Source of the DNA: G963675935 sp963675935 | GTDB taxonomy: Bacteria; Planctomycetota; Planctomycetia; Pirellulales; Thermoguttaceae | DNA length: 64,000 bases | Reading direction: 5' to 3' | Assembly (NCBI GenBank): GCA_963675935.2 | Contig: CAXXPV010000001.1 | Coordinates: 62,001-126,000 of the forward strand | In this document: positions 1 to 7,677 of the stretch, piece after piece | Numbering within the stretch: the first letter of the stretch is position 1 | Layout: each line of letters opens with the position of its first letter | Notes under the pieces: model-generated | What the model saw: only the letters and a program-made list of their open reading frames with translations | Database searches by the model: none | Told to the model about the DNA's origin: nothing | Translations under genes and position numbers: made by a program

Positions 1-1
1 G

Positions 2-1804
2 ACGCTCGATGATATGCGCGGCGTGCCGGGCGGTGACGTGGCCATCGGCGTGATTGCTCCCGAACCCGGCAAGGCGGCCCTGGCCATCGTGATCGACGTC
101 GTCGGAAAGCTGCCGAAGGCCCACGAAATGCTCGCCAAGGTCACAAAAACTCAACTGGAGCGCGGCGCGAAACGCAGTGAGTTGAAGATCGACGGCTGCC
201 CCGACGTGGTGATCCAGTTCGACTTGCCCGAGTTGGAGGAAGAAAAAGAGGCGGGCCGCAGCACCCTCGATGGCGGCGCGACGCCCGCCGCGAAAGACAA
301 AGCACCGGCCAAAGAGGCCGCGGCGAAAACCGCCACGCGCCAGGCATTTTACTGTCTGACGGGCAATTTGCTGGCAGTGGCCGACAACCTCGATGTGATG
401 AAAGGCATTTTGGGCCGCGCCGCGGGAAACCAGAACGGCTGCCTGGCCGAACACAAACCGTTCCAGATCGTCCACCAGCGTTGCCGGAAGGATTACGGCG
501 ACGGCACGCCGCAAATGCGTTGGTTCATCCATCCGCTTGGCTACGCCGAGGCCGCGAGGGCCTCGACGCCCGAATACAAACGCCGCAAGGGGAAGAGCAT
601 TCTCGAAGTGATGCGGAACCAGGGCATTGGAGCCGTGCAGGGCGTCGGCGGGTTCGCCGACTTCTCGGCCGAGGGCTATGAATTGATCCACCGCACGGCG
701 GTTTACGCCCCCAAGCCCTACCAGAACTCGATGAAGATGGCGGTGTTGCCCAACCAGGCCGATTTCGCCCCGCAGCCCTGGGTGCCGCGCGACGTGGCCA
801 CGTACACCACCTTCTACTTCGACATCCTCAACGCCTTTGACAACTTCGGATCGCTGTTCGACGAATTGTTCGGCCAGGGCGAGGTGGGAGTGTGGAAGGA
901 CATGCTTGACAGCCTCGAAAAGGACCCCAACGGGCCGCAAATCAACCTCCGCAAGGAATTGTTCGATCATTTCGGCCAGCGAGTCAGCATTATGACCGAC
1001 TACCAGCTACCGATCACCACGACCAGCGAGCGGCTGCTGATCTCCATCGAGGTGAAGGACCCCAAGGCCGTCGGCCTTGCCATCGAAAAACTGTTTAAAA
1101 ACGACCCCACGGCCCAGGCTCGCGATGAGAAGGGGAATAAATTAGACAAAAAGGATACGAAGCTCGAACCATCGCTCCACAAGCGGGTGATGGACGGTAA
1201 GATCATTTGGGAAATTGTCGAGGATGAGGCGCCGGCGCCGGAGAACCCGGAAATTACCTTTGGCGACGTGCCGGCCGTCACTCCCACGGCTCACCCGTTG
1301 CGGATCAAAAAGAAGAGCGTAGACGGCGAGGAAGAGGACGAGTCGCGGCAGCGTCTGCTTCCGCACGCGGCCGTGACCGTGTGGCGGGGCCATCTGCTGA
1401 TCGCTTCGCACATCGACTTTCTGCTGAAGGTGATTGCCCCGGCCAAAAAGCCCGATCTGCTTGTCGATGATGTTGATTACAAATTGGTCACCGAGGAGCT
1501 GAAAAAGTTCGAGCCCCAAAAATGCGTTCGATTCTTCTCGCGGACCGACGAGGAGTATCGCCCGACGTACGAACTGATCCGGCAGAATAAGATGCCGGAG
1601 AGCGAGTCGCTGTTCGCCCGATTGCTCAACGGGCTGTTCGGCGAGCCGAAGAAGGGCGCGACGCGCGTGCAAAAGATCGACGGCAGCCAACTGCCCGAGT
1701 ATCAGGTGGTGCGCCGCTATCTTGGCCCCGCCGGTCTGCAAGTCACCAGCGAACCGGACGGCTGGTTCCTCAAGGGCTTTTGGTTGAGCAAAGAGGCGGA
1801 ATGA
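2..1804 (+). CDS. C-terminal part of a large protein of unknown function
   Basis: The reading frame is open from the first bases of the window, so the gene starts upstream and only its last 600 or so residues are seen. The protein is soluble, rich in charged residues, and has an Ala/Lys/Glu-rich linker near residues 80-110 of the visible part. The rest resembles the repeated alpha/beta modules of large planctomycete proteins of the DUF3352 type, but I cannot assign it firmly. No catalytic motif or membrane segment is visible. The stop is followed by about 375 bases without a gene. Function unknown; the reading frame itself is secure because codon usage is strongly GC3-biased throughout. Confidence 0.75.
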   Translation, partial: TLDDMRGVPGGDVAIGVIAPEPGKAALAIVIDVVGKLPKAHEMLAKVTKTQLERGAKRSELKIDGCPDVVIQFDLPELEEEKEAGRSTLDGGATPAAKDKAPAKEAAAKTATRQAFYCLTGNLLAVADNLDVMKGILGRAAGNQNGCLAEHKPFQIVHQRCRKDYGDGTPQMRWFIHPLGYAEAARASTPEYKRRKGKSILEVMRNQGIGAVQGVGGFADFSAEGYELIHRTAVYAPKPYQNSMKMAVLPNQADFAPQPWVPRDVATYTTFYFDILNAFDNFGSLFDELFGQGEVGVWKDMLDSLEKDPNGPQINLRKELFDHFGQRVSIMTDYQLPITTTSERLLISIEVKDPKAVGLAIEKLFKNDPTAQARDEKGNKLDKKDTKLEPSLHKRVMDGKIIWEIVEDEAPAPENPEITFGDVPAVTPTAHPLRIKKKSVDGEEEDESRQRLLPHAAVTVWRGHLLIASHIDFLLKVIAPAKKPDLLVDDVDYKLVTEELKKFEPQKCVRFFSRTDEEYRPTYELIRQNKMPESESLFARLLNGLFGEPKKGATRVQKIDGSQLPEYQVVRRYLGPAGLQVTSEPDGWFLKGFWLSKEAE

Positions 1805-2180
1805 GAGAATAAGGCGGAAGGCGGAAGGGGGAATTATCCCCGATGGCGTGCGTTCCGCGATTCGCTTCCTATCCATTCGTATTGCAGCACCGTTTGTTGA
1901 CTGTCAGTTTGATAATGTCGTAATAGCCGGGGGCCAACGGCCCGCGGAATGTGCTTTCCACCATCAACGACGCCGATATTTAGCACCTGACGGTCAATAG
2001 CCGGCGAGCTTGCTCGCCGCGTGAGATGCCGCTCCCAACACGCGGCGGGCAAACCCGCCGGCTAAACATTCCAGCGTTGCATTTCTATTCCGCGGATCAA
2101 CCAACGCCACGCCACGGCTGGGTGGCATGTCATTGAAAAGCTGCTAGAATAGAAATAAGCAAAATGAGGAGGCTGTCGCC
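1805..2180. other. intergenic region with a REP-like inverted repeat
   Basis: No gene is apparent here. The stretch holds an inverted repeat at 1998-2064, whose outer arms begin TAGCCGGCG and end CGCCGGCTA and whose inner arms read CTCGCCGC and GCGGCGGG. It is a compact palindromic repeat of the kind scattered between planctomycete genes. The antitoxin gene that follows has a GAGGAGG ribosome-binding site just before its ATG. Confidence 0.6.
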
Positions 2181-2384
2181 ATGATGCAAACACTCTGTGC
2201 CACTGTGCATGACGGGAAGATCGAGCTTTCGGAACCTGCGAGCCTGCCCGAGGGCGCCAAGGTGCTGGTAACGCTTCTTCCGGAAGAAGATCGCCGGTTC
2301 TGGACTGAAGCAAGCCAACAATCGCTCGCCGCGGTTTGGGACAACACCGAGGATGACGCTTATGCCCAACTTCTCGAAAAATGA
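2181..2384 (+). CDS. antitoxin-like protein of a MazF/PemK toxin-antitoxin pair
   Basis: A 67-residue acidic protein. Its N-terminal half has the short beta-rich pattern KIELSEP...LPEGAKVLVTLLPEE seen in AF2212/DUF104-type and MazE-like antitoxins. Its C-terminal half (FWTEASQQSLAAVWDN, then DDAYAQLLEK) is the tail typical of small antitoxins encoded just before a PemK/MazF toxin. A strong GAGGAGG site precedes the ATG. The downstream toxin start overlaps this gene by 23 bases, the usual arrangement for such modules, but the toxin is broken (see 2362-2463). Inferred role: toxin neutralisation and autoregulation. With the toxin lost it may now be an orphan. Confidence 0.65.
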   Translation: MMQTLCATVHDGKIELSEPASLPEGAKVLVTLLPEEDRRFWTEASQQSLAAVWDNTEDDAYAQLLEK

Positions 2385-2463
2385 AGTGATCCTCGTTCGC
2401 TTTACATTGTGGGATGCCATTCAGACGGTTTTGAGAAGCATGGATTACCCGCCATTCGATTGA
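2362..2463 (+). pseudogene. remnant of a PemK/MazF-family endoribonuclease toxin
   Basis: The 33-residue frame begins MPNFSKNEVILVRF, the usual start of MazF/PemK toxins, where the next residues should be a PFSD-like segment and then the RPAVVV strand. Instead it continues with unrelated residues (TLWDAIQTVLRSMDY) and stops. Known MazF toxins are about 110 residues and need an Arg and a Ser/Thr further on for mRNA cleavage, so this remnant cannot be active. It overlaps the antitoxin gene in a different frame, as in intact modules. A deletion or recombination right after codon 14 is the simplest explanation. Confidence 0.6.
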
Positions 2464-2538
2464 CGAGGCGGCTCTTTTTGCGGTAAAATTAGGACAGCGG
2501 GTTTACGGCACAACCATGCAAGTACCTCGGAGGCGTTT

Positions 2539-2742
2539 ATGACCTTAACGGAACTGCTTCCTGCCGTCCAGGATTTGCCGGCGGCGGACAAATTGACGCT
2601 GTTTCACGTTTTGGCGGAACAGTTGGATTCCGGGGAAGATATTTCTCCGTTGGTGCCCGGCCATGTTTATCATATTGCAACACCCTACGATATGGTCGGT
2701 GTCGGTGAAGCGTTGATGGATGCGCTGAAAGAAAACAAATAA
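2539..2742 (+). CDS. small conserved protein paired with a retropepsin-like protease
   Basis: A 67-residue protein starting MTLTELLPAVQDLPAADK. The amphipathic N-terminal helix and the C-terminal YDMVGVGEALMDALKENK segment match a family of short proteins, common in cyanobacteria and planctomycetes, that sit directly upstream of a retropepsin-like gene. The ATG follows a GGAGG site. The stop at 2742 is 16 bases before the next start, so the two are probably co-transcribed. Because of the size and pairing it has been considered antitoxin-like, but this is inference and no biochemical role is visible. Confidence 0.6.
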   Translation: MTLTELLPAVQDLPAADKLTLFHVLAEQLDSGEDISPLVPGHVYHIATPYDMVGVGEALMDALKENK

Positions 2743-2758
2743 GCAGGACGCCACGATT

Positions 2759-3169
2759 TTGCGATTCCACTACTCTCGGACTGCCCCATCGCAACGCGAA
2801 TCAGACAGCTTGCCTCGTATTCCGCTGACGCTTTCTCAAGGTGATCGCACTGTTGAGGTTGTCGGGTTGGTGGATAGCGGCTCCACGGCTAATGTTTTGC
2901 CTTATGAAGTTGGGCTGCAACTTGGCGAGATTTGGGATGATCGCAAGGCCAACATTCGTTTGACGGGCACTCTTGGCGATCATAACGCAATGCCTGTGCT
3001 GCTTACCGCCGATATTCAAGAATTGCCATCGGTTCCTCTTGCGTTCGCGTGGGTCAAAACATCTCGTGTGCCATTGATTCTTGGCGAGATGAACTTCTTC
3101 ATGGAATTCGACGTTCATTTCTATCGTTCACGTTTTGAGTTTGAAATCGTTCGCAAGTCGTCTGTTTAA
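2759..3169 (+). CDS. retropepsin-like aspartic protease domain protein
   Basis: 136 residues, beginning with a TTG codon. The key motif is VGLVDSGSTANVLPYE near residues 34-49: the D-S/T-G triad of retroviral-type aspartic proteases, followed by the typical L-P-x-x-x-G-x-x-L-G segment. The chain is the length of a single retropepsin domain, so it would act as a dimer, each subunit giving one Asp. The second half has a closing ILGEMNFFMEFDV strand, equivalent to the family's usual I-L-G-R-D/F element. The ORF has no signal peptide. The preceding 67-aa gene forms a pair with it; substrate and role are unknown. Confidence 0.7.
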   Translation: MRFHYSRTAPSQRESDSLPRIPLTLSQGDRTVEVVGLVDSGSTANVLPYEVGLQLGEIWDDRKANIRLTGTLGDHNAMPVLLTADIQELPSVPLAFAWVKTSRVPLILGEMNFFMEFDVHFYRSRFEFEIVRKSSV

Positions 3170-3173
3170 CTTC

Positions 3174-5597
3174 ATGACCATCCCCACCCGCGACGAACTC
3201 GTCAGCCGTTATCTCGATCAATTGCCCTTCGAGCCGTATCCGGTGCAGGAAGAGGCCCTGCTGGCGTGGTTCGCGGCCGATCAGGGCGTGATGGTCTGCA
3301 CACCCACCGGCACCGGCAAGACCATGATCGCCGAGGCCGCTCTGTTCGAGGCCCTGCACACCGGCACGACGGCCTACTACACCACGCCGCTCATCGCCTT
3401 GTGCGAACAGAAGTTCCGCGAGATGCAGTCGGCCGCCGTCAAATGGGGATTCCAGCCCGACGACGTCGGCCTGGTGACGGGCAACCGCCGCGAAAATCCC
3501 GACGCCCGCGTGCTGGTCGTCGTGGCCGAAATTCTGTTGAACCGGCTGCTGCACAGCGGGTGCGGAAAAGAGGATTGCGCCCATTTGCCGGGCGCGCTGC
3601 TTGAAGGCGCCACCGCGTTCGATTTCGACCGCGTCAGCGCCGTCGTCATGGACGAGTTCCATAGTTTCAACGATCTCGAGCGCGGCATCGTTTGGGAATT
3701 GACACTCGGCCTGCTGCCCTCGCACATCCGCACGCTGCTGCTCTCGGCCACGGTTGGCAACACCGCTGAATTCCTGAATTGGCTCCGCACAAGCCACAAC
3801 CGCAAGCTCGAATTGGTCAGCGGCGGCGACCGCAAGGTGCCGCTCAAGTGCCATTGGGTCGGCGACCAGTTGCTGACCGAGCATCTTGAGGAAATGGCTG
3901 AGGGTGATGACATCACCCGCATGACGCCCGCCCTGGTCTTCTGCTTCAACCGCGAGGAATGCTGGACCGTCGCCGAGCAGCTCAAGGGCAAGCGGATGTT
4001 GAGCGACGGCCAGCAGAAACGACTCGTCGAAGAGTTGAACCGCTACGATTGGTCCGAAGGCGCGGGCCCAAAACTCCGGCAGCTTTTGATGCGGGGCGTC
4101 GGCGTGCATCATGCCGGCGTGCTGCCGAAGTATCGCCGCGTGGTCGAGGAGCTTTTCCAGCGAAAGCTGCTCTCGGTCACCACTTGCACTGAAACGCTGT
4201 CGGCCGGAATCAACCTGCCGGCCCGGTCGGTCGTCGTGCCGAGCATTATGAAAGGCCCGCCGGACAAGAAAAAGCTGATCGACCCGAGTTCGGCGCATCA
4301 AATTTTCGGGCGCGCCGGGCGTCCGCAGTTCGACAAGGAGGGGCACGTCTTCGTTTTGGCCCACGAAGACGATGTGAAGATCGCCCGGTGGCGCGAGAAA
4401 TACGACCAGATTCCCGAAAACACCAAAGACCCCGGGCTGATGAAGGCCAAGAAGGCGCTCAAGAAGAAAATGCCGACGCATCGGGCCGGCGAGCAGTATT
4501 GGACCGAGGCGCAGTTCAACAAGCTCTGCGCCGCGCCGCCGGGCAATCTCTACAGCCGCGGCCCGCTGCCCTGGCGGCTTTTGGCCTACATGCTCGACGC
4601 CTCGCCCGAGGTCGATCGGATTCGTCGCCTCGTGGGCAAGCGATTGATGACGCCCGCCCGCATCGAAGTCGGTCAAAAGGAACTCGACAGCGCGTTGTTG
4701 ACGCTTTGGCGAGCGGGCTACGTCACCTTGGAGCCGCATCCGCCGACCGAAGAGCAGTTGGCCGAAATCCAGGCGGCCCGCGAGGCCGAAAAAGCCGCGG
4801 CGGCCAAACGGCTCGATTTTTCGTTCGGCTTCGGCGACAAGCAAGAGAAGAAGGAAAAGCCGGAGAACGAACCGCCGGCCTATCGACCGATGCTCGCCCA
4901 GCCGACCGACGCGATGGCGAAGTTGCTGTTGTTCCGCGGCATCCATCCGCTCTACGCGGTGTTTTTGGTCAACCAGTTGGGCATCGCCGACCGGAACGAG
5001 CGGATTCAGGCGATGGAGAGCGTGTTGGAGTTGCCGCGTTCGGTGGGCCATTTCGTCCGCGTGCCGCGCTATGATGAAATGCCGCCCGGCCCGCTGGCCA
5101 CGATCCGGCTCGACCCGCAGTTGCTGCAACTTGGGTTGGCCACGCCCGAGGAGCTTTCGCCCAACGCGCGGGACGACGACCAGGATGAGATCGACGACAT
5201 GGAGCGCCGCCGACTGGACGACGGCGAGCGCAAATGGGTGTTGAAGCTGGCCGAGAAGCTGCGGCGGCAGTTCGACTACGATTTCACCGGGGTGCATGAC
5301 CTTCGGACCGCGCCGGTTTGGGCGGCGGGCGAATTGCTGCAATTCGGCGGTGATTTCAACAAATACGTGACGAGCAAGAGTCTTCAGAAGCAGGAAGGCG
5401 TGATTTTTCGCCACGTTCTGCGGCTGATTTTGTTGATTGGCGAGTTCGTTCAGCTATGTCCGCCCGACACGACCGAGGAGGAGTGGCGAGGCGACCTGAC
5501 CGACATTTCCGCCCGGCTCACCGAGAGTTGCCGGCAGGTCGATCCCGAAAGCACCGACAAGGCGTTGGAAGAAGCGGCGGAGCAGGAGGCGGAGTGA
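3174..5597 (+). CDS. Ski2-like DEAD/DEAH-box superfamily 2 helicase
   Basis: An 807-residue ATP-dependent nucleic acid helicase. Motif I TPTGTGKTMI is near residue 44, motif II is DEFH near residue 159, motif III SAT near 190, and motif VI QIFGRAGRPQ near 375. The DEFH variant and the 'GVGVHHAGVLPKYR' segment are typical of Ski2/Hel308-type helicases, followed by a winged-helix and helical region. The C-terminal 300 residues are charged and lack recognised domains. The frame is open 13 codons further up, but the ATG at 3174 lies just after the retropepsin stop and starts the conserved TIPTRDELVSRYL sequence. Likely role is RNA or DNA unwinding in housekeeping. A long antisense frame on this gene is a codon-bias shadow. 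Confidence 0.85.
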   Translation: MTIPTRDELVSRYLDQLPFEPYPVQEEALLAWFAADQGVMVCTPTGTGKTMIAEAALFEALHTGTTAYYTTPLIALCEQKFREMQSAAVKWGFQPDDVGLVTGNRRENPDARVLVVVAEILLNRLLHSGCGKEDCAHLPGALLEGATAFDFDRVSAVVMDEFHSFNDLERGIVWELTLGLLPSHIRTLLLSATVGNTAEFLNWLRTSHNRKLELVSGGDRKVPLKCHWVGDQLLTEHLEEMAEGDDITRMTPALVFCFNREECWTVAEQLKGKRMLSDGQQKRLVEELNRYDWSEGAGPKLRQLLMRGVGVHHAGVLPKYRRVVEELFQRKLLSVTTCTETLSAGINLPARSVVVPSIMKGPPDKKKLIDPSSAHQIFGRAGRPQFDKEGHVFVLAHEDDVKIARWREKYDQIPENTKDPGLMKAKKALKKKMPTHRAGEQYWTEAQFNKLCAAPPGNLYSRGPLPWRLLAYMLDASPEVDRIRRLVGKRLMTPARIEVGQKELDSALLTLWRAGYVTLEPHPPTEEQLAEIQAAREAEKAAAAKRLDFSFGFGDKQEKKEKPENEPPAYRPMLAQPTDAMAKLLLFRGIHPLYAVFLVNQLGIADRNERIQAMESVLELPRSVGHFVRVPRYDEMPPGPLATIRLDPQLLQLGLATPEELSPNARDDDQDEIDDMERRRLDDGERKWVLKLAEKLRRQFDYDFTGVHDLRTAPVWAAGELLQFGGDFNKYVTSKSLQKQEGVIFRHVLRLILLIGEFVQLCPPDTTEEEWRGDLTDISARLTESCRQVDPESTDKALEEAAEQEAE

Positions 5598-5755
5598 AAC
5601 GAAAACCAGGAAACCCAAAAGCCCGCGCCGGTCGGTACGACAGTCAGGTCAACGTGCCAGACGTGGTTCGGATCCTTCGCCGTGACGACGCGCTGCTTGC
5701 CCGTGGCTTCGGCATCATCGCTGGGCAATTTTGGGCGTGGTTTCTCATTGAGCAT
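5594..5755 (-). pseudogene. fragment of a DDE integrase/transposase
   Basis: On the minus strand the reading frame gives VVTAKDPNHVWHVDLTVVP followed by TGAGFWVSWF. This is the region of the first catalytic Asp in a group of IS3/retroviral-integrase-like transposases (the D of WHVDLT). The match stops near 5600, where the helicase C-terminus begins on the other strand, and no second Asp or Glu follows. It is therefore a short scrap left from an integrase whose 3' part was lost. Confidence 0.5.
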
Positions 5756-5778
5756 TCTGCCGATGGTGGTCGCGCCGA

Positions 5779-5943
5779 GGTGACGTGTTTATGAGTCTGA
5801 TCCACATCTGCGAATTGTGCGGGGTGAATGCTTTCGACTACCTGACGGGGTTTGAGCGTCACGCTGACGAACTCTCCTCCGCCCCGCAGAACTACTTCTC
5901 TAATGGCGGGGTCTGCTCCAGAGGCAATCAGGAAGCATTATGA
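5779..5943 (+). pseudogene. C-terminal remnant of an IS66-family transposase
   Basis: The translation GDVFMSLIHICELCGVNA followed by FDYLTGFERHADELSS is the characteristic C-terminus of IS66 TnpC transposases, where it reads roughly F-M-S-L-I-H-T-C-x-L-C-G-x-N-P-F-D-Y-L. The frame is not open further upstream as transposase, so only about 35 conserved residues remain, followed by 15 unrelated ones. Next to the integrase scrap, it marks an old insertion hot spot between the helicase and the tRNA-Leu gene. Confidence 0.6.
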
Positions 5944-6096
5944 AAAGTTGGACTGAATGGCGATTGCCAAGCGATGTGTATAAAAGCGTTTGCAGGCCGA
6001 TGGATCGGGCAAGACATCCGATCCAACTGCTCTTTGCGAGCATCATGCGTGCGGAAGAGAATTCGGCACTTGACGGCGAAGAGAATTTGCCACAAA

Positions 6097-7635
6097 CTAT
6101 TGGAGCGTAACACGTTTGGCCGAGTGGCGGAATGGCAGACGCTCGGGATTTAAAATCCCGTGCCCGTTACAGGGCGTGCGGGTTCGAGTCCCGCCTCGGC
6201 TACTGTTGCCAGCCGTCGCCACCTCTTGCCAGTGTTCGCCTAACGTGGGCACTGGCAAGAGGTTGTGGCAAGTGGTTTCTTCGCTCTGTTCGTCGGCGTC
6301 TCGCCTGATCCTCTCGCCACGCTTCGCCACGTTTTGCCGGTTCCCGCCCTCTGCGCGCTGCGCATGCGCTGCGCGCCCGGCAGGCGGTTGGGCCGTTTGA
6401 TCGTAAGTTCCGGTCGCTCGGACCGCCTCGGGTTGCGGGTCGCTCATCAGGTCTGGTAGCCGGGCAACCGTGTCCGCCTCCTGACCTGGAAACAGATGGC
6501 CGTAGGTGTCCATCGTCAGCGTGATAATGGAATGCCGCATCACGGCTTGGACTGCTTTGGGATGCGCCCCGCTCATTGCCAGCCACGCGCCGCATGTGTG
6601 CCGAAGGCTGTGGAAGTCGAAAACCTCCTTTTCGTGGTTGACGGGCAAGAGGAAGTCGCTTTGCTCCCGCCGCTGCCGCTCCTCGGGGTCGCGTCGAGCC
6701 GCCTTTAACCACTCCGAACGGGCTGCCGCAAGATCGGCGCGAAGCATGGCCGCCACATCTTCCCGACGAGGCAAGGAGAACACGGCCGCGCCTGGGGCCT
6801 TGCGGGCGATATGCCGGCGAAGTTCGGCAACCAGTTCGGGCTTGATGTACTGCCTGGCGTCCTGTTGGTTCTTCGTCGAACCCGCCTTGCAAGTGACGTA
6901 GGGCTGGGCGGCATCCAGGAACAAAGAGCCGCGGGTCAGGCTTCGCAGTTCGTTTGATCGCAACCCGGTTTGGATCGCCACGGCGTAGAGAAGCACACGC
7001 TCCACCGCCGGAATGTCAGATCGAACGACGTTGCCGGACAGCGTCACTGTCCGCAACCACGTCCATTCCTCGGGCAAAAGCATTCGACGAACCTTGCGGC
7101 GGTCCGTTTTGACGCTCGGCTTGCGAACGCTCGCCAGTGGATCGGCCGGCAACTTGCCTTGAACGGCCAGCCAGCGGGAAAAACTCTTCAAGGCCGTCAA
7201 TCGCGCCGCGACGCTTCGGGCCGCCATGCTTTTGAGAAGTTCCGTCGCATAGTGATTTACTTTGTCGGCCGCTATGTCGCCGGCAGTCTCGAATTCACAC
7301 GCCTCGGCGCCATCGCTGATGAATCGACATGTTCGCGTCCGATGGTCCTCCGACGATCCCGCCGCCGATAGCTTTGCTCTGAAATCGGCGAGATGCTCTT
7401 CGATCGTCCGACGGGCTTGCTGGCCGATAGACTCTATCCGCGGATCGATGACGCCGTCGCGACGTAGGGCCGCGTCGGCCTCAAGTTTCGAGGCGATTCG
7501 CCGGGCCGCGTCCTGGTCGGTCGTCTTGGCCGATCGCGTGTGGCGCAAGCCGCGATGATCGACGTAGGAAAGCAAATACTTTCCCTTTCCCTTCCCCTTC
7601 CGTCCCGTGCGTTTGAATACGCTTGCCATTTGCAC
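6097..7635 (-). CDS. tyrosine recombinase (integrase) of the tRNA-Leu element
   Basis: 512 residues. The N-terminal half has a SAM-like core-binding domain. The catalytic domain shows Arg in TGLRSNELRSL (near 226), the H-x-x-R box as HSLRHTCGAW (near 343), and HSIITLTMDTYGHL with the nucleophilic Tyr near 378. About 100 low-complexity residues follow. The last 40 or so residues are encoded by the antisense strand of tRNA-Leu, and the stop lies 20 bases beyond the tRNA 5' end. Integration therefore changes the C-terminus. ATG is preceded by a weak site. The enzyme would catalyse site-specific recombination between the element and the tRNA 3' end. It is the last gene of the minus-strand operon. 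Confidence 0.9.
   Translation of the reverse strand: MQMASVFKRTGRKGKGKGKYLLSYVDHRGLRHTRSAKTTDQDAARRIASKLEADAALRRDGVIDPRIESIGQQARRTIEEHLADFRAKLSAAGSSEDHRTRTCRFISDGAEACEFETAGDIAADKVNHYATELLKSMAARSVAARLTALKSFSRWLAVQGKLPADPLASVRKPSVKTDRRKVRRMLLPEEWTWLRTVTLSGNVVRSDIPAVERVLLYAVAIQTGLRSNELRSLTRGSLFLDAAQPYVTCKAGSTKNQQDARQYIKPELVAELRRHIARKAPGAAVFSLPRREDVAAMLRADLAAARSEWLKAARRDPEERQRREQSDFLLPVNHEKEVFDFHSLRHTCGAWLAMSGAHPKAVQAVMRHSIITLTMDTYGHLFPGQEADTVARLPDLMSDPQPEAVRATGTYDQTAQPPAGRAAHAQRAEGGNRQNVAKRGERIRRDADEQSEETTCHNLLPVPTLGEHWQEVATAGNSSRGGTRTRTPCNGHGILNPERLPFRHSAKRVTLQ
6118..6202 (+). tRNA. tRNA-Leu(TAA)
   Basis: An 85-nt tRNA with acceptor strands GGCCGAG (6118-6124) and CTCGGCT (6195-6201), giving one terminal G-U pair, and discriminator A. 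The anticodon stem-loop GGGATTTAAAATCCC carries anticodon TAA. There is a long class II variable arm (GTGCCCGTTACAGGGCGT), and the T arm is GCGGG-TTCGAGT-CCCGC. CCA is not encoded. The 3' half is the integration site of the element to its right, whose integrase gene is read in antisense through the whole tRNA. Confidence 0.92.
6175..6203 (+). repeat. left attachment site (att) within tRNA-Leu
   Basis: The 29 bases from the variable arm through the T arm and acceptor end recur exactly at 18676-18704. A second identity block, GCTCGGGATTTAAAATCCC (6141-6159), recurs at 18642-18660. The two blocks are separated by a diverged variable arm. They define the ends of the 12.5-kb element. Confidence 0.85.
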
Positions 7636-7677
7636 ACCTGTCTTTCAAGAAACATGATACCGAAAAATCAAACTACG

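Noticed and set aside
3099..5414. A 771-codon antisense frame across the helicase gene
   Set aside because: High-GC third positions of the sense gene suppress stops on the other strand. The translation is His/Arg/Gln-rich low complexity and has no family pattern, while the plus strand has all helicase motifs.
6118..6202. Reading the tRNA as tRNA-Leu with the start at 6119
   Set aside because: Starting at 6118 gives a full 7-bp acceptor with a terminal G-U pair and correct spacing to the D stem.
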